Source: Diplonema papillatum (taxonomy: Eukaryota > Euglenozoa > Diplonemea > Diplonemida > Diplonemidae). Taken from it: a stretch of 64,000 bases of DNA. Each line of letters begins with the position of its first letter. Position 1 is the stretch's first letter. A program made the position numbers and the translations under genes. Location: contig JAPJBO010000901.1 of assembly GCA_030068145.1 (NCBI GenBank), positions 28,541-92,540 on the forward strand, written 5' to 3'. The notes under the pieces were generated by a model. That model was not told the DNA's origin. It saw only the letters and a program-made list of their open reading frames with translations, and ran no database searches. Shown piece after piece: positions 10,802-21,288 of this stretch.

Positions 10802-10955
10802 GCTTACCCTACTCGTGGAGAGAGAGCCCATCGGGCCAGCGCATTCCGACAGCGGGGTAGTACGAGAGAAACCCCTCGTTTCTAGTCTCTGGTATCTACG
10901 ATTGTTCGATTGAACAGTGCCGTGATGCTACCACTGGATGGATTATCTCTGTAGT
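10762..10955 (+). rRNA. LSU rRNA 3'-region fragment (domain VI)
   Basis: GAGCTGGGTTTAGACC, CGTCGTGAGACAGGTT and TTACCCTACT are near-universal large-subunit rRNA words. They are followed about 70 bases later by the sarcin-ricin loop core AGTACGAGAGA, and then by GATGCTACCACTGGATGGA, TTAT (compare GAAGCTACC...GGATTAT near the LSU 3' end). The order and spacing match the last part of a large-subunit rRNA. The usual AGTACGAGAGGA reads AGTACGAGAGAA here. Nothing resembling the rest of the LSU, the SSU or 5.8S is nearby. It is either a displaced pseudogene piece or a separately encoded rRNA fragment, as known in euglenozoans with split LSU rRNA. It is about 160 bp downstream of the gene A stop codon. 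Confidence 0.75.
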
Positions 10956-11490
10956 GTGGCTCCGTGCTATGGCTCTGTGCTGTCTTCCGGCTTAACCTTT
11001 GCATGCTGAGGTTGGTCGGTACTCTTCCCTCGCAGCGTTCTTTTTTCTCTTTTGTATCATTGTCCGGCCTTGTTGTAGACCTGTTTTTACGTGGGGCCTT
11101 CCTGTGCGAGAGGCGTCCACGTGTGTGTGTGTGTGTGTGTCGGAGACCCGGTTTATTGTGGCACCCCTCTTTGCGAAGGTTTGTCCACAAGTGTGTGTGC
11201 TCTTAGCTGTTCGAACTCGTTTCCTACAGTCCTTGAGCTCATCGCAGGCCCAACAACCAACACCGAGTGGTATGGGCTTCGGATGTCAATTTCTATGGAT
11301 CAGACCCCGATTGCCGCAATCGGGAAGATTATTCAGTGCAGCTACTCTCTGACACCGACTGTACAGAGTTATTACCGTTCATGAGGTTTGGACCGAAAAC
11401 CGTATTATCGCCCCGAGCCACCGGTGAAAACCGGGCGTGCGAGCGAACGTGCCAGAGATCCGAGGTTCTCTACCGGGGTTCTCTCTAGTC
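10956..11490. other. intergenic with short (GT)n
   Basis: Contains a (GT)n run at about 11119-11141 and no recognisable gene. The TCTTCCGGCTTAACC region just after the rRNA fragment could be a flank of that fragment. Confidence 0.4.
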
Positions 11491-11656
11491 AGCCGGTCCA
11501 TCCCCTCTTGATAGACCGTGATAGACCGAAGAATACAGCACAGGGCAATTCGATGCAGCTCTAGGGACTAGGGATGGACGTGGAGGACCGTGATTCACTG
11601 TGATAAACAGCGGCAGGCACTTCGATGCAGTTTCATGAGACAGGGACGGACCGGCT
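11491..11656. mobile_element. small inverted-repeat element, copy 1
   Basis: Ends AGCCGGTCCATCCC and GGGACGGACCGGCT are inverted. The interior (GATAGACC, AAGAATACAGCAC, GGGCAATTCGATGCAGCTCT) is over 90% identical by eye to 26879-27057, which has a clear 8-bp target duplication. I cannot see a duplication here. Confidence 0.75.
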
Positions 11657-13321
11657 CATTAAAGCTTCAAATGATACACTCGAGGCAATCTGACGAAGCA
11701 AACTCAGGGTCCAGTCTTTCCTGCTGTCGTCGAAAACTGACACCTCCAACACGTGTGTGTAAAAGATGTTCCTCAAGGCCCCGTCAGCCGGGAGGCGGCT
11801 TCTGATGGCAACCAGAGTAACGTGCGTCTGACCGTAGTCGGGCAAATGCGAGCTGCTTCCGAACCGAACAATCCTGCAAAAAAAAAAAAAAAAAAAATAG
11901 GAGGTAGTACAGGAAGATCATCCAGGAAGAATGGATGATGGCACAGGAATGGCACCAGAGTGTCAGCGTATAGTGGTAAGCACAGAAAGTATGCCGTGCG
12001 TCACGTTACCAAGACCCTCCGCTGTGTCATGTTATCTGCAATAATCAGTTAAAAACAGGACTATCACGCGCAGGCAGGTTGTGGTTACCTGGTCAAATTA
12101 TCAAATTATGTGCCCCTGTTCGCTCGACGAAAAGAAAAGAATCAGTCTACAAACTGTAAGAGAAGAAAAAGTGACAACCAACCGCCAACGTAGACCCAGT
12201 TTTTGTTTCTTCAATCTACAATACAAATCCAAATGGTAGTAGCGAATCGCGCCGAAGAGGGTTTCTTGTTTGCCCCCCAGAGTTTGTGTGGTCAAAGGTG
12301 TTGTTCCCGTGGAAGCGGTGGGGCCGGCCTTGGACCGGCGGCACCTTTCTTTCGGTAGCATCGAGTGGTGTTGAAAACAGGCGATGTTCTGGCCCGGAAA
12401 GGAACTCGCAACCATTCTCTTCACTGCTGAAATGGCTGACACGGCCGACAGCGGCAACAGGCCAATCAAGACACGGCTGCCGGTCGGGGGACTCTCTGTG
12501 TAGCCACCAAAGGCAGGACTTTTAGCAAACAATTGCTTGACCAGAACGAAGCAGAAAAGGACCGCAGGTTGGGTGTTACTTGTTACGAAGAGCTTCGGTG
12601 GGAACGTGCTGGCATTGGGTTCTAGAGCTGTTCATTGTTTCAGTGGATCCTGGCTGGCGGCACCGCCGAACCATATGGTTCCGTTTCTTGCAATAGTGCG
12701 TTGCTCAGGGTAGTCGAAGGCCTACTAGGACAATCACATTAATGCAACAAATTTACGATTCAGTGGTCTCCCGATCGATTCCGATGTAGGTCGGATCAAG
12801 CCTGATTCTGAACATACCAGGCACACCTAGCAAAGCCGCTGCATGTGCTCGTTCGCAAGCCCCCCGTCAGCTGCACCTAGCCGGCAGTCTGTCAAGCATC
12901 CCCCCTGTCGGGGCCGAGCCAGAGGGCGAAATCCGGAAGTCGCGTGCTCATTCCGATCTTCGTTTTCCCATGTCCTGCACTGCCGTTTCCCGTTTCTGCC
13001 CGTGCGAACAGCGTCTCGAAGACACGAAGTAAACTCAGTGCGAGGGGCGCAATGCAATGCCGGCGAAACAGTTCGTTGGATACAACCAGTGCACTAGCGG
13101 GATGCCGATAGGCTGTCTCGCTGAAGCCGATGGTAGCGCGACAAAGCAGACGGAATCGTCGTAAACCACTTGAGCCGGCAATATGCAGACCACGGAGGAT
13201 TCTGAAGTTGAGTGTCGCTGTGGAATCAGATCTTGTAGCGTAGGCGTCCAACTGAGAGCTGAGTTTTCGTGTCCACCTGAACACTGCCCGTCAACGCAGG
13301 TTTCATAAGGCAAGGCAAGCG
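11657..13321. other. intergenic, no recognisable gene
   Basis: Contains a poly(A) run of about 20 bases at 11878-11897, which could be a processed-transcript tail, although no coding relic is evident upstream. The rest has no recognisable gene or repeat family. Confidence 0.4.
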
Positions 13322-14140
13322 TGTGATGAACCGGCAGTAGTTGTGGTGGAACGTGATGAACCAGTAGTAGTTGTGGTGAACGTAATGAACCAGTAGTCGT
13401 TGTGGTTTCAGCTTAGTGTGAGTTTGAGCAAAGTAACATCAAGGCAGCCCTTACAAAGACCAGCCACAGTCAACGCCACGTGGGTGCGGGCTTTTGATAG
13501 TAATCATCATTCAAACCCCCAATTGCGCGTAACCTGGAGGCACAGAGGGTGTCGGTGGTACAAAGGTAGTTGCCCGCATCCATCCGGCAATCAGCTCGCA
13601 TCGGGGAGGTGACGCTACCCACCTGGACAAGGTGTCCTGCTGCTCCTAGTTGTGGTGAAACGTGATGCCCAATAACAGTTGTGGTGGAACGTGATGAACC
13701 AGTAGTAGTTGTGGTGAAACGTGATGACCAATAATAGTTGTGATGGAACGTGATGAATCAGCAGTAGTTGTGATGAAACGTGATGACCAATAATAGTTGT
13801 GGTGGAACGTGATGAACCAGTAGTAGTAGTGGTGAAACGTGATGATCTATAACAGTTGTGGTGGAACGTGATGCAGCAGTAGTAGTCGGGTGAAACGTGA
13901 TGACCAATAATAGTTGTGGTGCAACGTGATGACCAAGAATAGTTGTGATGGAACGTGATGAATCAGTAGTAGTTGTGATGAAACGTGATGACCAATAATA
14001 GTTGTGGTGGAACGTGATGAACCAGTAGTAGTAGTGGTGAAACGTGATGATCAATAACAGTTGTGGTGGAACGTGATGCAGCAGTAGCAGTCGGGTGAAA
14101 CGTGATGACCAATAATAGTTGTGGTGGAACGCGATGAAAC
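13322..14140 (+). repeat. 30-bp minisatellite with about 205-bp higher-order period
   Basis: Variants of GTTGTGGTGGAACGTGATGA followed by a(a/c)CAGTAGTA or CCAATAATA. An interruption of about 230 bp (13416-13645) separates a short first block from the main one. Within the main block a composite unit repeats at 13831 and 14036 (about 205 bp). The array ends about 130 bp before the gene B start codon. Confidence 0.85.
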
Positions 14141-14268
14141 CCGCCTCTTCCACAGTTACGACCCTGTCACGTATTGCACCCATGGGTCATGTCATCCACC
14201 CACCACCCGCCGCAGGAGCTCTCGCCTGAAAGTCGGGGCACCGCCAGCTTTTGCTGCAAAAAAAAAAA

Positions 14269-17200
14269 ATGAGCGCGTCCGCAGGGCCTGCCGACCTAGG
14301 TACGCCCCGCACGAGAACGTGGGAAGCCGCCCTGCAGTGCGCCGGCGCCGCGGGGGCAGCTGCAGCGAGCCCGGCCGCGCGGCAGTCTCCGGCGGCTCCC
14401 GACTACGGCCGGCGGCAGGCCCACCCGCAGGGGGTTCTTGCAGGGGGAGCCGAATCGCCGGCTGTCGCTGCGTACGCGCCGGGAACCCCGCTCCTGCAGT
14501 GTGTCGGCGCCGCAGCAGCAAGCCCGGCCGCGCAGGGGTCTCCCGCGGCTCCCGACGGCTGCGCCCCGCCGGCATACGGCCGGCGGCAGGCCCACCCGCA
14601 GGGGGCCCTTGGAAGGGGAGCCGAGTCGCCGGGAGGCGCTGGGTACGCGAGCGCGCCGGGAACGCCGCTCCTGCATGCGTGTGCGGTCGGCGCCGCAGCA
14701 GCGAGCGCGGCCGCGCAGCAGTCTCCCGCGGCTCCCGACTACGGCCGGCGGCAGGTGCACCCGCAGGCCGAGGCGCCGTCGGTCGCTGGGCACCCGCTCC
14801 CGCTGTGCGATAGGCTGCCGCCGCCGCGGGTGATCCCGTCGGATCACGCGCACAGGGGGACCCCGCCGCTGCATGCATCGCCTTCGGGTTGCGCGGGTGG
14901 TTGTGAAACCGCGCCGGACGTGCGGGACCTACCGCCGGCCAGGGCGAGCCCCCGCGCATCGGAGAAGGCAGCCGCCGCCTCCGTCGCCGTCGTCGACTGG
15001 CAGCGGTCTAGCTCCAGCCGGGGCTTCGCGCGGCATCCGCCCGCGTCGTGCACGCGCACGCAAACGGCGGCTCCGGAAGGCCGCAGCCCAGCCCCATGCG
15101 ACGCATTGCGGGCGCCGGTGCAGATCCCCCTGCTCGGCATCCGCACGCCAGGGGGCGGCGCACCCGCGCCCGCCGCCGGTGAAGGCCGCGGGTTCCAACC
15201 CGACGCCGTGCCGCCGGTCGCGTTCGGTGGCCGCGCGCCGGGGGCGCTGCCAGGAGCAGCCGCCGTGAAGGCGGTGCCGGATTCCGACGCTTTGCTTCGC
15301 TCGGTCCACGTGCCTGCCGGGTGCGGCGACCGTGCCTGGCCGCCGACGACGCCGGCTTCAGCGGCGAAGAGCGAGGGCAGGCCGGAACCCGGTGCCTTGC
15401 CGCTTCGTCACGAAGGTCGGGTCGACCTTCGTGACGAAGCTCCGCTCCGGGACCAGAATCCCCGCCTGGCGAACACGCCTGGCTCCGCGCTAACGGACCG
15501 AAGGCACCCAGACCGCGAAAGCTTGCCTCTGTTCGGTGGCCGCGCGCCAGGGGGACTGCCAGGAGCCGCAGCGGCGAAGAGCGAGGGCAGGCCGGAACCC
15601 GGTGCCTTGCCGCTTCGTCACGAAGGTCGGGTCGACCTTCGTGACGAAGCTCCGCTCCGGGACCAGAATCCCCGCCTGGCGAACACGCCTGGCTCCGCGC
15701 TAGCGGACCGAGGGCACCCAGACCGCGAAAGCTTGCCTCTGTTCGGTGGCCGCACGCCAGGGGGACTGCCCGGAGCCGCAGCGGGGAAGGCGGCGCCGGG
15801 CGGGCCGGAATCTGACGCTTTGCTTCGCTCGGTCCACGTGCCTGGCGTACGCGGCGACCGCGCCTGGCCGCCGACGACGCCGGTTTCCGCGGCGAAGAGC
15901 GAGCGGAGACCGGAAGCCGCTTCCTTGCCGGGTCGTGACGAAGCTCCGCTCCGGGACCAGAGTTCCCGCCTGGCGAACACGCCTGGGTCCGCGCTAACGG
16001 ACCGGGGACACCCGGACCGCGAAAGCTTGCGGCCGGTGCAGGTGCCTCTGTTCGGCGCTTGTGACCAGAACCGCCTACCGGCGACCACTGGCTCTGCAGC
16101 TGGCGCGGACCGCCCTGTGCTGAACCACGCGAATTTGCACTCGGAGCACGCTGTTGTTGCGGCTGGTGTCAGAGACCAGAACGAAGGGCAACCAGACCGC
16201 GAAGGCTTGCGTCCCGTGCAGTCGCCGCCGTTCGCTGTTTGCGACCAGCACCGCGCGCCAGCGACCCCCGGTTCCACGGCAAGCGGGGACTGCGCACACC
16301 AAGCGAATCCGCACGCGCCACCCGTTGCGCTGCGCCCGTCGGGGTCGGACGCCACGGACAGCTTACGCCCGGTGCAGGTGCCTCTGTTCGGTGCTTGTGA
16401 CCAGCACCGCCTACCGGCGACCCCAGGGCCAGCGGCTGGCGTGAACCTCCCTGTGCTGCACCACACTGTTGACCAGAACGGTCGGCCGGCCGAAGGGCAT
16501 CCAGACCGCGAAAGCTTGTGTCCGGTGCAGACACCTGTGTTCGGCGCTTGTGACCAGAGCCGCCTACCAGCGACCCCTGGATCTGCTGTGCTGAACCACA
16601 CTGTTGCGGCTGGTGTCAGAGACCAAAACGGTCGGCCGTTGTTCGCTGTTTGCGACCAGAACCGCGTGCCAGCGACTCCGGCCACCACGGCAAGCGGGGA
16701 CTGCGCTCACCAAGTAAATTCTCCCGCGCCGTCCATTGCACTGCGCCCGCCAGGGTCGCCCGCCACGGACAGCTTCCGCCCGGTGCAGGTGCCTCTGTTC
16801 GGTGCCCACGATCCGAGCCACGCGCGGTCGAACCGCGCCGCCCCGCAGCGCGCGCCGGCGATCGGCGACCTGCCGCTGCCGCGAAGCAGCCCGAAGGCCT
16901 CCCAGTACGGGCCCCCGGCCCACGCGTGGGCGCCGCCGGTGTTCGACACGGCGCCGCCGGTTCGGTGCGCGTGCTCCGCGGACGCCGTCACCAGCGTCGG
17001 CTCGGACGCAGCTACCAGCGACGCCGGGATGTCGGCCGCCGACTACGACGAGCCCGTGTTCGACGGGCCGGGCGCGGCCCGGCAGGCTTACCTGGCGAGT
17101 TATGACGGGGTTTTGGAGCCGGATCTCGCGTCGAAGGGCACATTTCCCGTCTGCCTCCCGAAGGTCCCGGACACGCACGACGCGCACGGGGTGGCGACTG

Positions 17201-19188
17201 CCAGCCTCTCGGATACCGATGCGCTCCGGCTCCAAGCGCAGAGGCACCTCCCGAAAGTCCCGGACACGCACGATGCACTGCACGGGATGGCGGGCCTCTC
17301 GGATTCCGATGCGTGCCGGCTCCAAGCGCAGAGGGACCGGGGGGACACCCCCGGGGAGTGCGGCTCGCGCGGCGAAGGCCGGCGGACGCAGCCGGGACGA
17401 CACGACTCGGGGCAGGGCAGCAGCCGGGTCGCCGTCCGACCGGACCCTGCCGCTGCGAACAGCGACGGGTTCGTTGACTCCGGGCTGGTCTCGCGGCTGG
17501 CCGCCGCGGCTGTTGTCGCTCTCGCCGACGGGCGCCCGGAGCCTCTGGTGTCTCGGGGTGGATTCAGCCCTGCAAGCGCGGCTGGAAGCTTGCTCGGAAG
17601 GGATTCCGAGGACTCTGGTTCGGAGTGCTCGATGTGGTGCAGCTCGGTGGCTTCGGGCCGGGCGGAGCCGAAGGCGGCGGCGCTGGCGGCGGTGCAGAAG
17701 GCGCTCGACGCCGCCGGCGGGTCGCTCACGCGGCTGCTGCAGGGTGAGGCCGACGGCTTGGCCGCGAGCTTCCACCACGACGGCGAGACGGAGGGCGGCG
17801 CAGCCGCCAGCTTTTCCAGCAGCGCCGCCACCGTGGGCCACGCGTCCGCCGGATCGCCAACTCGGCGGCTGCAGGGAGAGGCCGGCGGCTTGGCCGCGAG
17901 CTTCCACCACAACGGCGAGACGGGCGGCCGCCGCAAGTCGGCTCAGGCCCGCCCACAGAAGCAGCTGGAGAGCAGCAGCAGCAGCAGCAGCGGCAGCAGC
18001 GGCCATGCGTCCGCTGGATCACCCGCGCGCCGGCTGCAGGGAGAGGTTGGCGGCTTGGCTGCGGGCTTCCAACACGACGGGGAGCATTCCACACCGACGC
18101 CGGCCCGGAGGAAGCAATCGGAAAGCACGCGCCTGCTGCAGGGCGAGGCCGACGCGAGCTTCCAGGTGGACTCCCGCCCCTGGCAGCAGCCGGAGGGCAG
18201 CAGCAGCAGGAGAGGCCATGCGTCCGCTGGATCACCCGCGCGCCGGCTGCAGGGCGAGGCCGACGGCTTGGCCGCGAACTTCGACCACAACGGCAACACG
18301 GACCGCCCCGAGAGCAGCCGCAGCGCCGCCGCTGGCCACGCGCTGTCGTCGGAGACGGTGCGGGCGGCGGCGAAGGACGCAACCGACAGCACCGCCGGCG
18401 CGACGACGACGAACGCACACACGTCGGCAGGCGGGACGGAAACGTCCGCGTCGTGGGAGCATCCGGACGCGGGTTTTCCGGACCACGAGTGCCCGGCGAA
18501 GAGGCACCTGCAGTCCAACCGCTGCGGCGCCTTCTCCCGCCGCGGAAGCGACGCCAACAGCCACTACTCGGAACCTTCGCACTCGGCCCGCGGAGGGTTG
18601 GCGGACGGCGGTTCGGGCCCGGAAAAGCGGCTGGAAACCGACAGATCCGAAGAAGGCTGCGACGCGGGGACGCGACGGCTCAGTAAGGAGCTTGTCATTG
18701 TCACCGGAGCCCAAAACCCCAGGATTTCTGACCCTGTTCTGGACCCTTATCAGCGTCCTTCTGCGTCCCCCGTGTTGGGTCGAAACCGGCGGCAAAGCGA
18801 CGGATCCGAAGACGACTGCGACGCGGAGACGCTGCGGGTGCTGCTGCGGCGGGAGCGGGCGGAGCGGCGGGCGGCGGTGCGGGAGAAGGAGCACGCCGAG
18901 AAGCGGGCGGCCGGCGCGCGGCGGGCGCTCGCGTCGCTGGAGGAGGCGCTGGCGGAAAAAGAGGCGCAGTGCGCGGTCCTCGCGGCGGCGAAGGACGCCG
19001 CCGAGGCCGCGGGCCGCGCCGAGCGGCGCGAGCAGGAAGTCAGGCACCGCGAGCTGCTGGCAGGCCTCGTCGCGTCCCACGCGGCGGAGCTGAAGCAGGA
19101 GCGGCGGGCAGCCGAGGATCGCGTCAAGGGCGCCCGGAAGTCGGCCGACGAAGTCCTCGCAATGCTCCAGTTGAAGGCCCGCGATTGA
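14269..19188 (+). CDS. gene B: 1639-residue repeat-rich protein with C-terminal coiled coil
   Basis: A single open frame from the ATG after a poly(A) run to TGA. I do not recognise a family. Residues about 20-180 hold three copies of an Ala/Pro/Gly-rich block containing YGRRQ(A/V)HPQ. Residues about 364-504 hold a 70-residue tandem repeat with PLRHEGRVDLRDEAPLRDQ. Residues about 584-854 repeat RPVQVPLFGACDQ-R-PATPG units. Residues about 961-1024 hold two LPKVPDTHDA...RLQAQR units. Residues about 1160-1340 hold five HASAGSP-RRLQGE-GLAA units. Residues about 1514-1627 form a Glu/Arg/Ala coiled coil (LEEALAEKEAQCAVLAAAKD). No transmembrane or catalytic motif is seen. The composition suggests a disordered scaffold ending in an oligomerising helix. 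A less GC-rich stretch at 18683-18795 could be an in-frame intron. A possible trans-splice AG lies about 55 bases upstream. The last 36 bases are copied into the downstream satellite. Confidence 0.8.
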   Translation: MSASAGPADLGTPRTRTWEAALQCAGAAGAAAASPAARQSPAAPDYGRRQAHPQGVLAGGAESPAVAAYAPGTPLLQCVGAAAASPAAQGSPAAPDGCAPPAYGRRQAHPQGALGRGAESPGGAGYASAPGTPLLHACAVGAAAASAAAQQSPAAPDYGRRQVHPQAEAPSVAGHPLPLCDRLPPPRVIPSDHAHRGTPPLHASPSGCAGGCETAPDVRDLPPARASPRASEKAAAASVAVVDWQRSSSSRGFARHPPASCTRTQTAAPEGRSPAPCDALRAPVQIPLLGIRTPGGGAPAPAAGEGRGFQPDAVPPVAFGGRAPGALPGAAAVKAVPDSDALLRSVHVPAGCGDRAWPPTTPASAAKSEGRPEPGALPLRHEGRVDLRDEAPLRDQNPRLANTPGSALTDRRHPDRESLPLFGGRAPGGLPGAAAAKSEGRPEPGALPLRHEGRVDLRDEAPLRDQNPRLANTPGSALADRGHPDRESLPLFGGRTPGGLPGAAAGKAAPGGPESDALLRSVHVPGVRGDRAWPPTTPVSAAKSERRPEAASLPGRDEAPLRDQSSRLANTPGSALTDRGHPDRESLRPVQVPLFGACDQNRLPATTGSAAGADRPVLNHANLHSEHAVVAAGVRDQNEGQPDREGLRPVQSPPFAVCDQHRAPATPGSTASGDCAHQANPHAPPVALRPSGSDATDSLRPVQVPLFGACDQHRLPATPGPAAGVNLPVLHHTVDQNGRPAEGHPDRESLCPVQTPVFGACDQSRLPATPGSAVLNHTVAAGVRDQNGRPLFAVCDQNRVPATPATTASGDCAHQVNSPAPSIALRPPGSPATDSFRPVQVPLFGAHDPSHARSNRAAPQRAPAIGDLPLPRSSPKASQYGPPAHAWAPPVFDTAPPVRCACSADAVTSVGSDAATSDAGMSAADYDEPVFDGPGAARQAYLASYDGVLEPDLASKGTFPVCLPKVPDTHDAHGVATASLSDTDALRLQAQRHLPKVPDTHDALHGMAGLSDSDACRLQAQRDRGDTPGECGSRGEGRRTQPGRHDSGQGSSRVAVRPDPAAANSDGFVDSGLVSRLAAAAVVALADGRPEPLVSRGGFSPASAAGSLLGRDSEDSGSECSMWCSSVASGRAEPKAAALAAVQKALDAAGGSLTRLLQGEADGLAASFHHDGETEGGAAASFSSSAATVGHASAGSPTRRLQGEAGGLAASFHHNGETGGRRKSAQARPQKQLESSSSSSSGSSGHASAGSPARRLQGEVGGLAAGFQHDGEHSTPTPARRKQSESTRLLQGEADASFQVDSRPWQQPEGSSSRRGHASAGSPARRLQGEADGLAANFDHNGNTDRPESSRSAAAGHALSSETVRAAAKDATDSTAGATTTNAHTSAGGTETSASWEHPDAGFPDHECPAKRHLQSNRCGAFSRRGSDANSHYSEPSHSARGGLADGGSGPEKRLETDRSEEGCDAGTRRLSKELVIVTGAQNPRISDPVLDPYQRPSASPVLGRNRRQSDGSEDDCDAETLRVLLRRERAERRAAVREKEHAEKRAAGARRALASLEEALAEKEAQCAVLAAAKDAAEAAGRAERREQEVRHRELLAGLVASHAAELKQERRAAEDRVKGARKSADEVLAMLQLKARD
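15403..15439. other. perfect hairpin inside gene B (first of two)
   Basis: A 16-base arm CTTCGTCACGAAGGTC, a five-base loop and the exact complement, encoding RHEGRVDLRDE. The same 37-bp palindrome recurs 210 bp later at 15613-15649 within the 70-codon tandem repeat. Confidence 0.9.
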
Positions 19189-20425
19189 AATACAGGACTT
19201 TCACCAGCCCTTCCCGCGGAGTGGCACCGTTACATAGAACAGCGACGGCTAAGAAAGGAGCTGATCATTTCTACACCTGTCTTTCCGCCAACGTAGTCCT
19301 CGCAATGCTCCAGTTGAAGGCCCGCGATTGAAATACAGCGTGGAGTGGCACCGGTACATAGAACAGCGACGGCTAAGAAAGGAGCTGATCATTTCTACAC
19401 CTGTCTTTCCGCCAACGTAGTCCTCGCAATGCTCCAGTTGAAGGCCCGCGATTGAAATACAGGACTTTCACCAGCCCTTCCCGTGGAGTGGCACCGTTAC
19501 ATAGAACAGCGACGGCTAAGAAAGGAGCTGATCATTTCTACACCTGTCTTTCCGCCAACGTAGTCCTCGCAATGCTCCAGTTGAAGGCCCGCGATTGAAA
19601 TACAGCGTGGAGTGGCACCGGTACATAGAACAGCGACGGCTAAGAAAGGAGCTGATCATTTCTACACCTGTCTTTCCGCCAACGTAGTCCTCGCAATGCT
19701 CCAGTTGAAGGCCCGCGATTGAAATACAGGACTTTCACCAGCCCTTCTCGTGGAGTGGCACCGTTGCATAGAACAGCGACGGCTAAGAAAGGAGCTGATC
19801 ATTTCTACACCTGTCTTTCCGCCAACGTAATGCTCCAGTTGAAGGCCCGCGATTGAAATACAGCGTGGAGTGGCACCGGTACATAGAACAGCGACGGCTA
19901 AGAAAGGAGCTGATCATTTCTACACCTGTCTTTCCGCCAACGTAGTCCTCGCAATGCTCCAGTTGAAGGCCCGCGATTGAAATACAGGACTTTCACCAGC
20001 CCTTCTCGTGGAGTGGCACCGTTGCATAGAACAGCGACGGCTAAGAAAGGAGCTGATCATTTCTACACCTGTCTTTCCGCCAACGTAGTCCTCGCAATGC
20101 TCCGTTGAAGACCCGTGATTGAAATGCAGGACATTCACCAACCCGGCATCGTTACAGAACCGCGACCCGCTAAGCTGGTCATTTCCACACCTGTCTTTCC
20201 GCCGAAGTCCTTTACAGGTGCTCCAGTAGAAGGAGCTTCCGCCAACCATCAGGCCACACTCTTTCGAAGCCTAAACGGGGCTCCCGTGGAGCGGCACCTT
20301 TCAAGGGTTCTACGCAATGAAGGGGCTTCCGCCAACCATCAGCCGAAGCCACGGCACCATTGTATATAGAACTGCGACGGCTCAAAAAAGGAGCTGGCCA
20401 TTTGTACACCTGTCTTTACCTGTTT
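19153..20425 (+). repeat. satellite built from the gene B 3' end
   Basis: The last 36 bases of gene B (GTCCTCGCAATGCTCCAGTT ... GCGATTGA) plus 3' sequence (GGAGTGGCACCG, ACAGCGACGGCTAAGAAAGG, CACCTGTCTTTCCGCCAACG) repeat at 19153, 19296, 19420, 19563, 19687, about 19820 (nine bases of the junction missing), 19945 and 20088. Spacings alternate 143 and 124 bp because every second unit lacks GACTTTCACCAGCCCTTC. The higher-order unit is therefore about 267 bp. From 20130 to 20425 the units are strongly degenerate. Each unit carries the gene B stop codon. Confidence 0.92.
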
Positions 20426-21077
20426 TATCGTGTTCACGCATGTACGTTTCCTCCCATCGCGTTTCGCCACAGAGAACGTCAATTGTTCTGTTGTGTACCA
20501 TTCATGTACTCGTTCTGTAAAAAAAGGATCTTGTTACCGTTGCCTTTTGGGTCTTGCGAAGGATAGCTGGTACCGAGATATTAGACGAGCTGGGCAAAGT
20601 GAATGATTCGGGGCATTGAGAAGGTCGCCTACCTTTCGCAAGCTCGGATCCTGGCGCGCAGAATCCTAGCGCACGCTTTAGTACGAACGATGTTGCAGAT
20701 CGCCCCACAATGTATTGTGAGCTGTGAGACGTGGGCAGCGTGTTTTGGGTGTTGATCAGACACAAACCTGAACCGAAACAGCAAAAAAAACATAACGAAG
20801 CGACCCGTCTGTCTGTGCGGCGGCTGCTGTAGCCGGGAGAAGCTGAGGGGCTAGGCCTCGGTGTAGTATCCGGCGTGCTCGGCCGGCTGGCCTCCTTCTG
20901 CGGGTAGGTGATGGTGTGGACGTTCGCGAGCCCTCGCATCCAACAGCTGCACTCCCGGCGGCCCCGCCCACGCCTCCGCCTCCGACTCCTGCTCAGGGCT
21001 GTTTTCTCGAAGTCACGAACGAGTCGCTTGATGCGCTCAGACCCGCCCCAACACCGTGCAAGTTTCGTTGTTTTTTT
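20426..21077. other. intergenic with an R5 trace
   Basis: 20690-20775 resembles R5 (CAATGTATTGTG, GGGCAGCGTGTTTTG, TTGATCAGA). Nothing else is recognised. Confidence 0.4.
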
Positions 21078-21287
21078 GTATAAGCACCTGCTTTGTAGGA
21101 AATGCTTGAGGAGACTGCCAGTTGCGATAGATCAAAGGAGGTAAATGTGCTGTAGCCCACACGAAACACAGGTAAATCTGGGTTTAGTGGCGGGCGTAAG
21201 CGTTCAACAAAAAAGACCCACTTTGTAGTTGTATTGTTTCTCCCCCTCTAGCCTTCGAAATGAGCACAAGGCAGTCCCTCGAGTATC
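21078..21287 (+). repeat. dispersed repeat R1, full copy
   Basis: Starts GTATAAGCACCTGCTTTG, with subterminal GAAATGCTTGAGGAGACTGC, the central CACACGAAACACAGGTAAA and GGGTTTAGTGGCGGGCGTAA, ending CCCTCGAGTAT. Confidence 0.8.
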
Positions 21288-21288
21288 T

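Noticed and set aside
11878-11897. Processed pseudogene ending in poly(A)
   Set aside because: No coding relic or target duplication could be seen upstream.
13758-14183. Minus-strand His/Tyr/Thr-repeat ORF over the 30-bp minisatellite
   Set aside because: Composition follows the repeat unit and the ORF starts and ends with the array.
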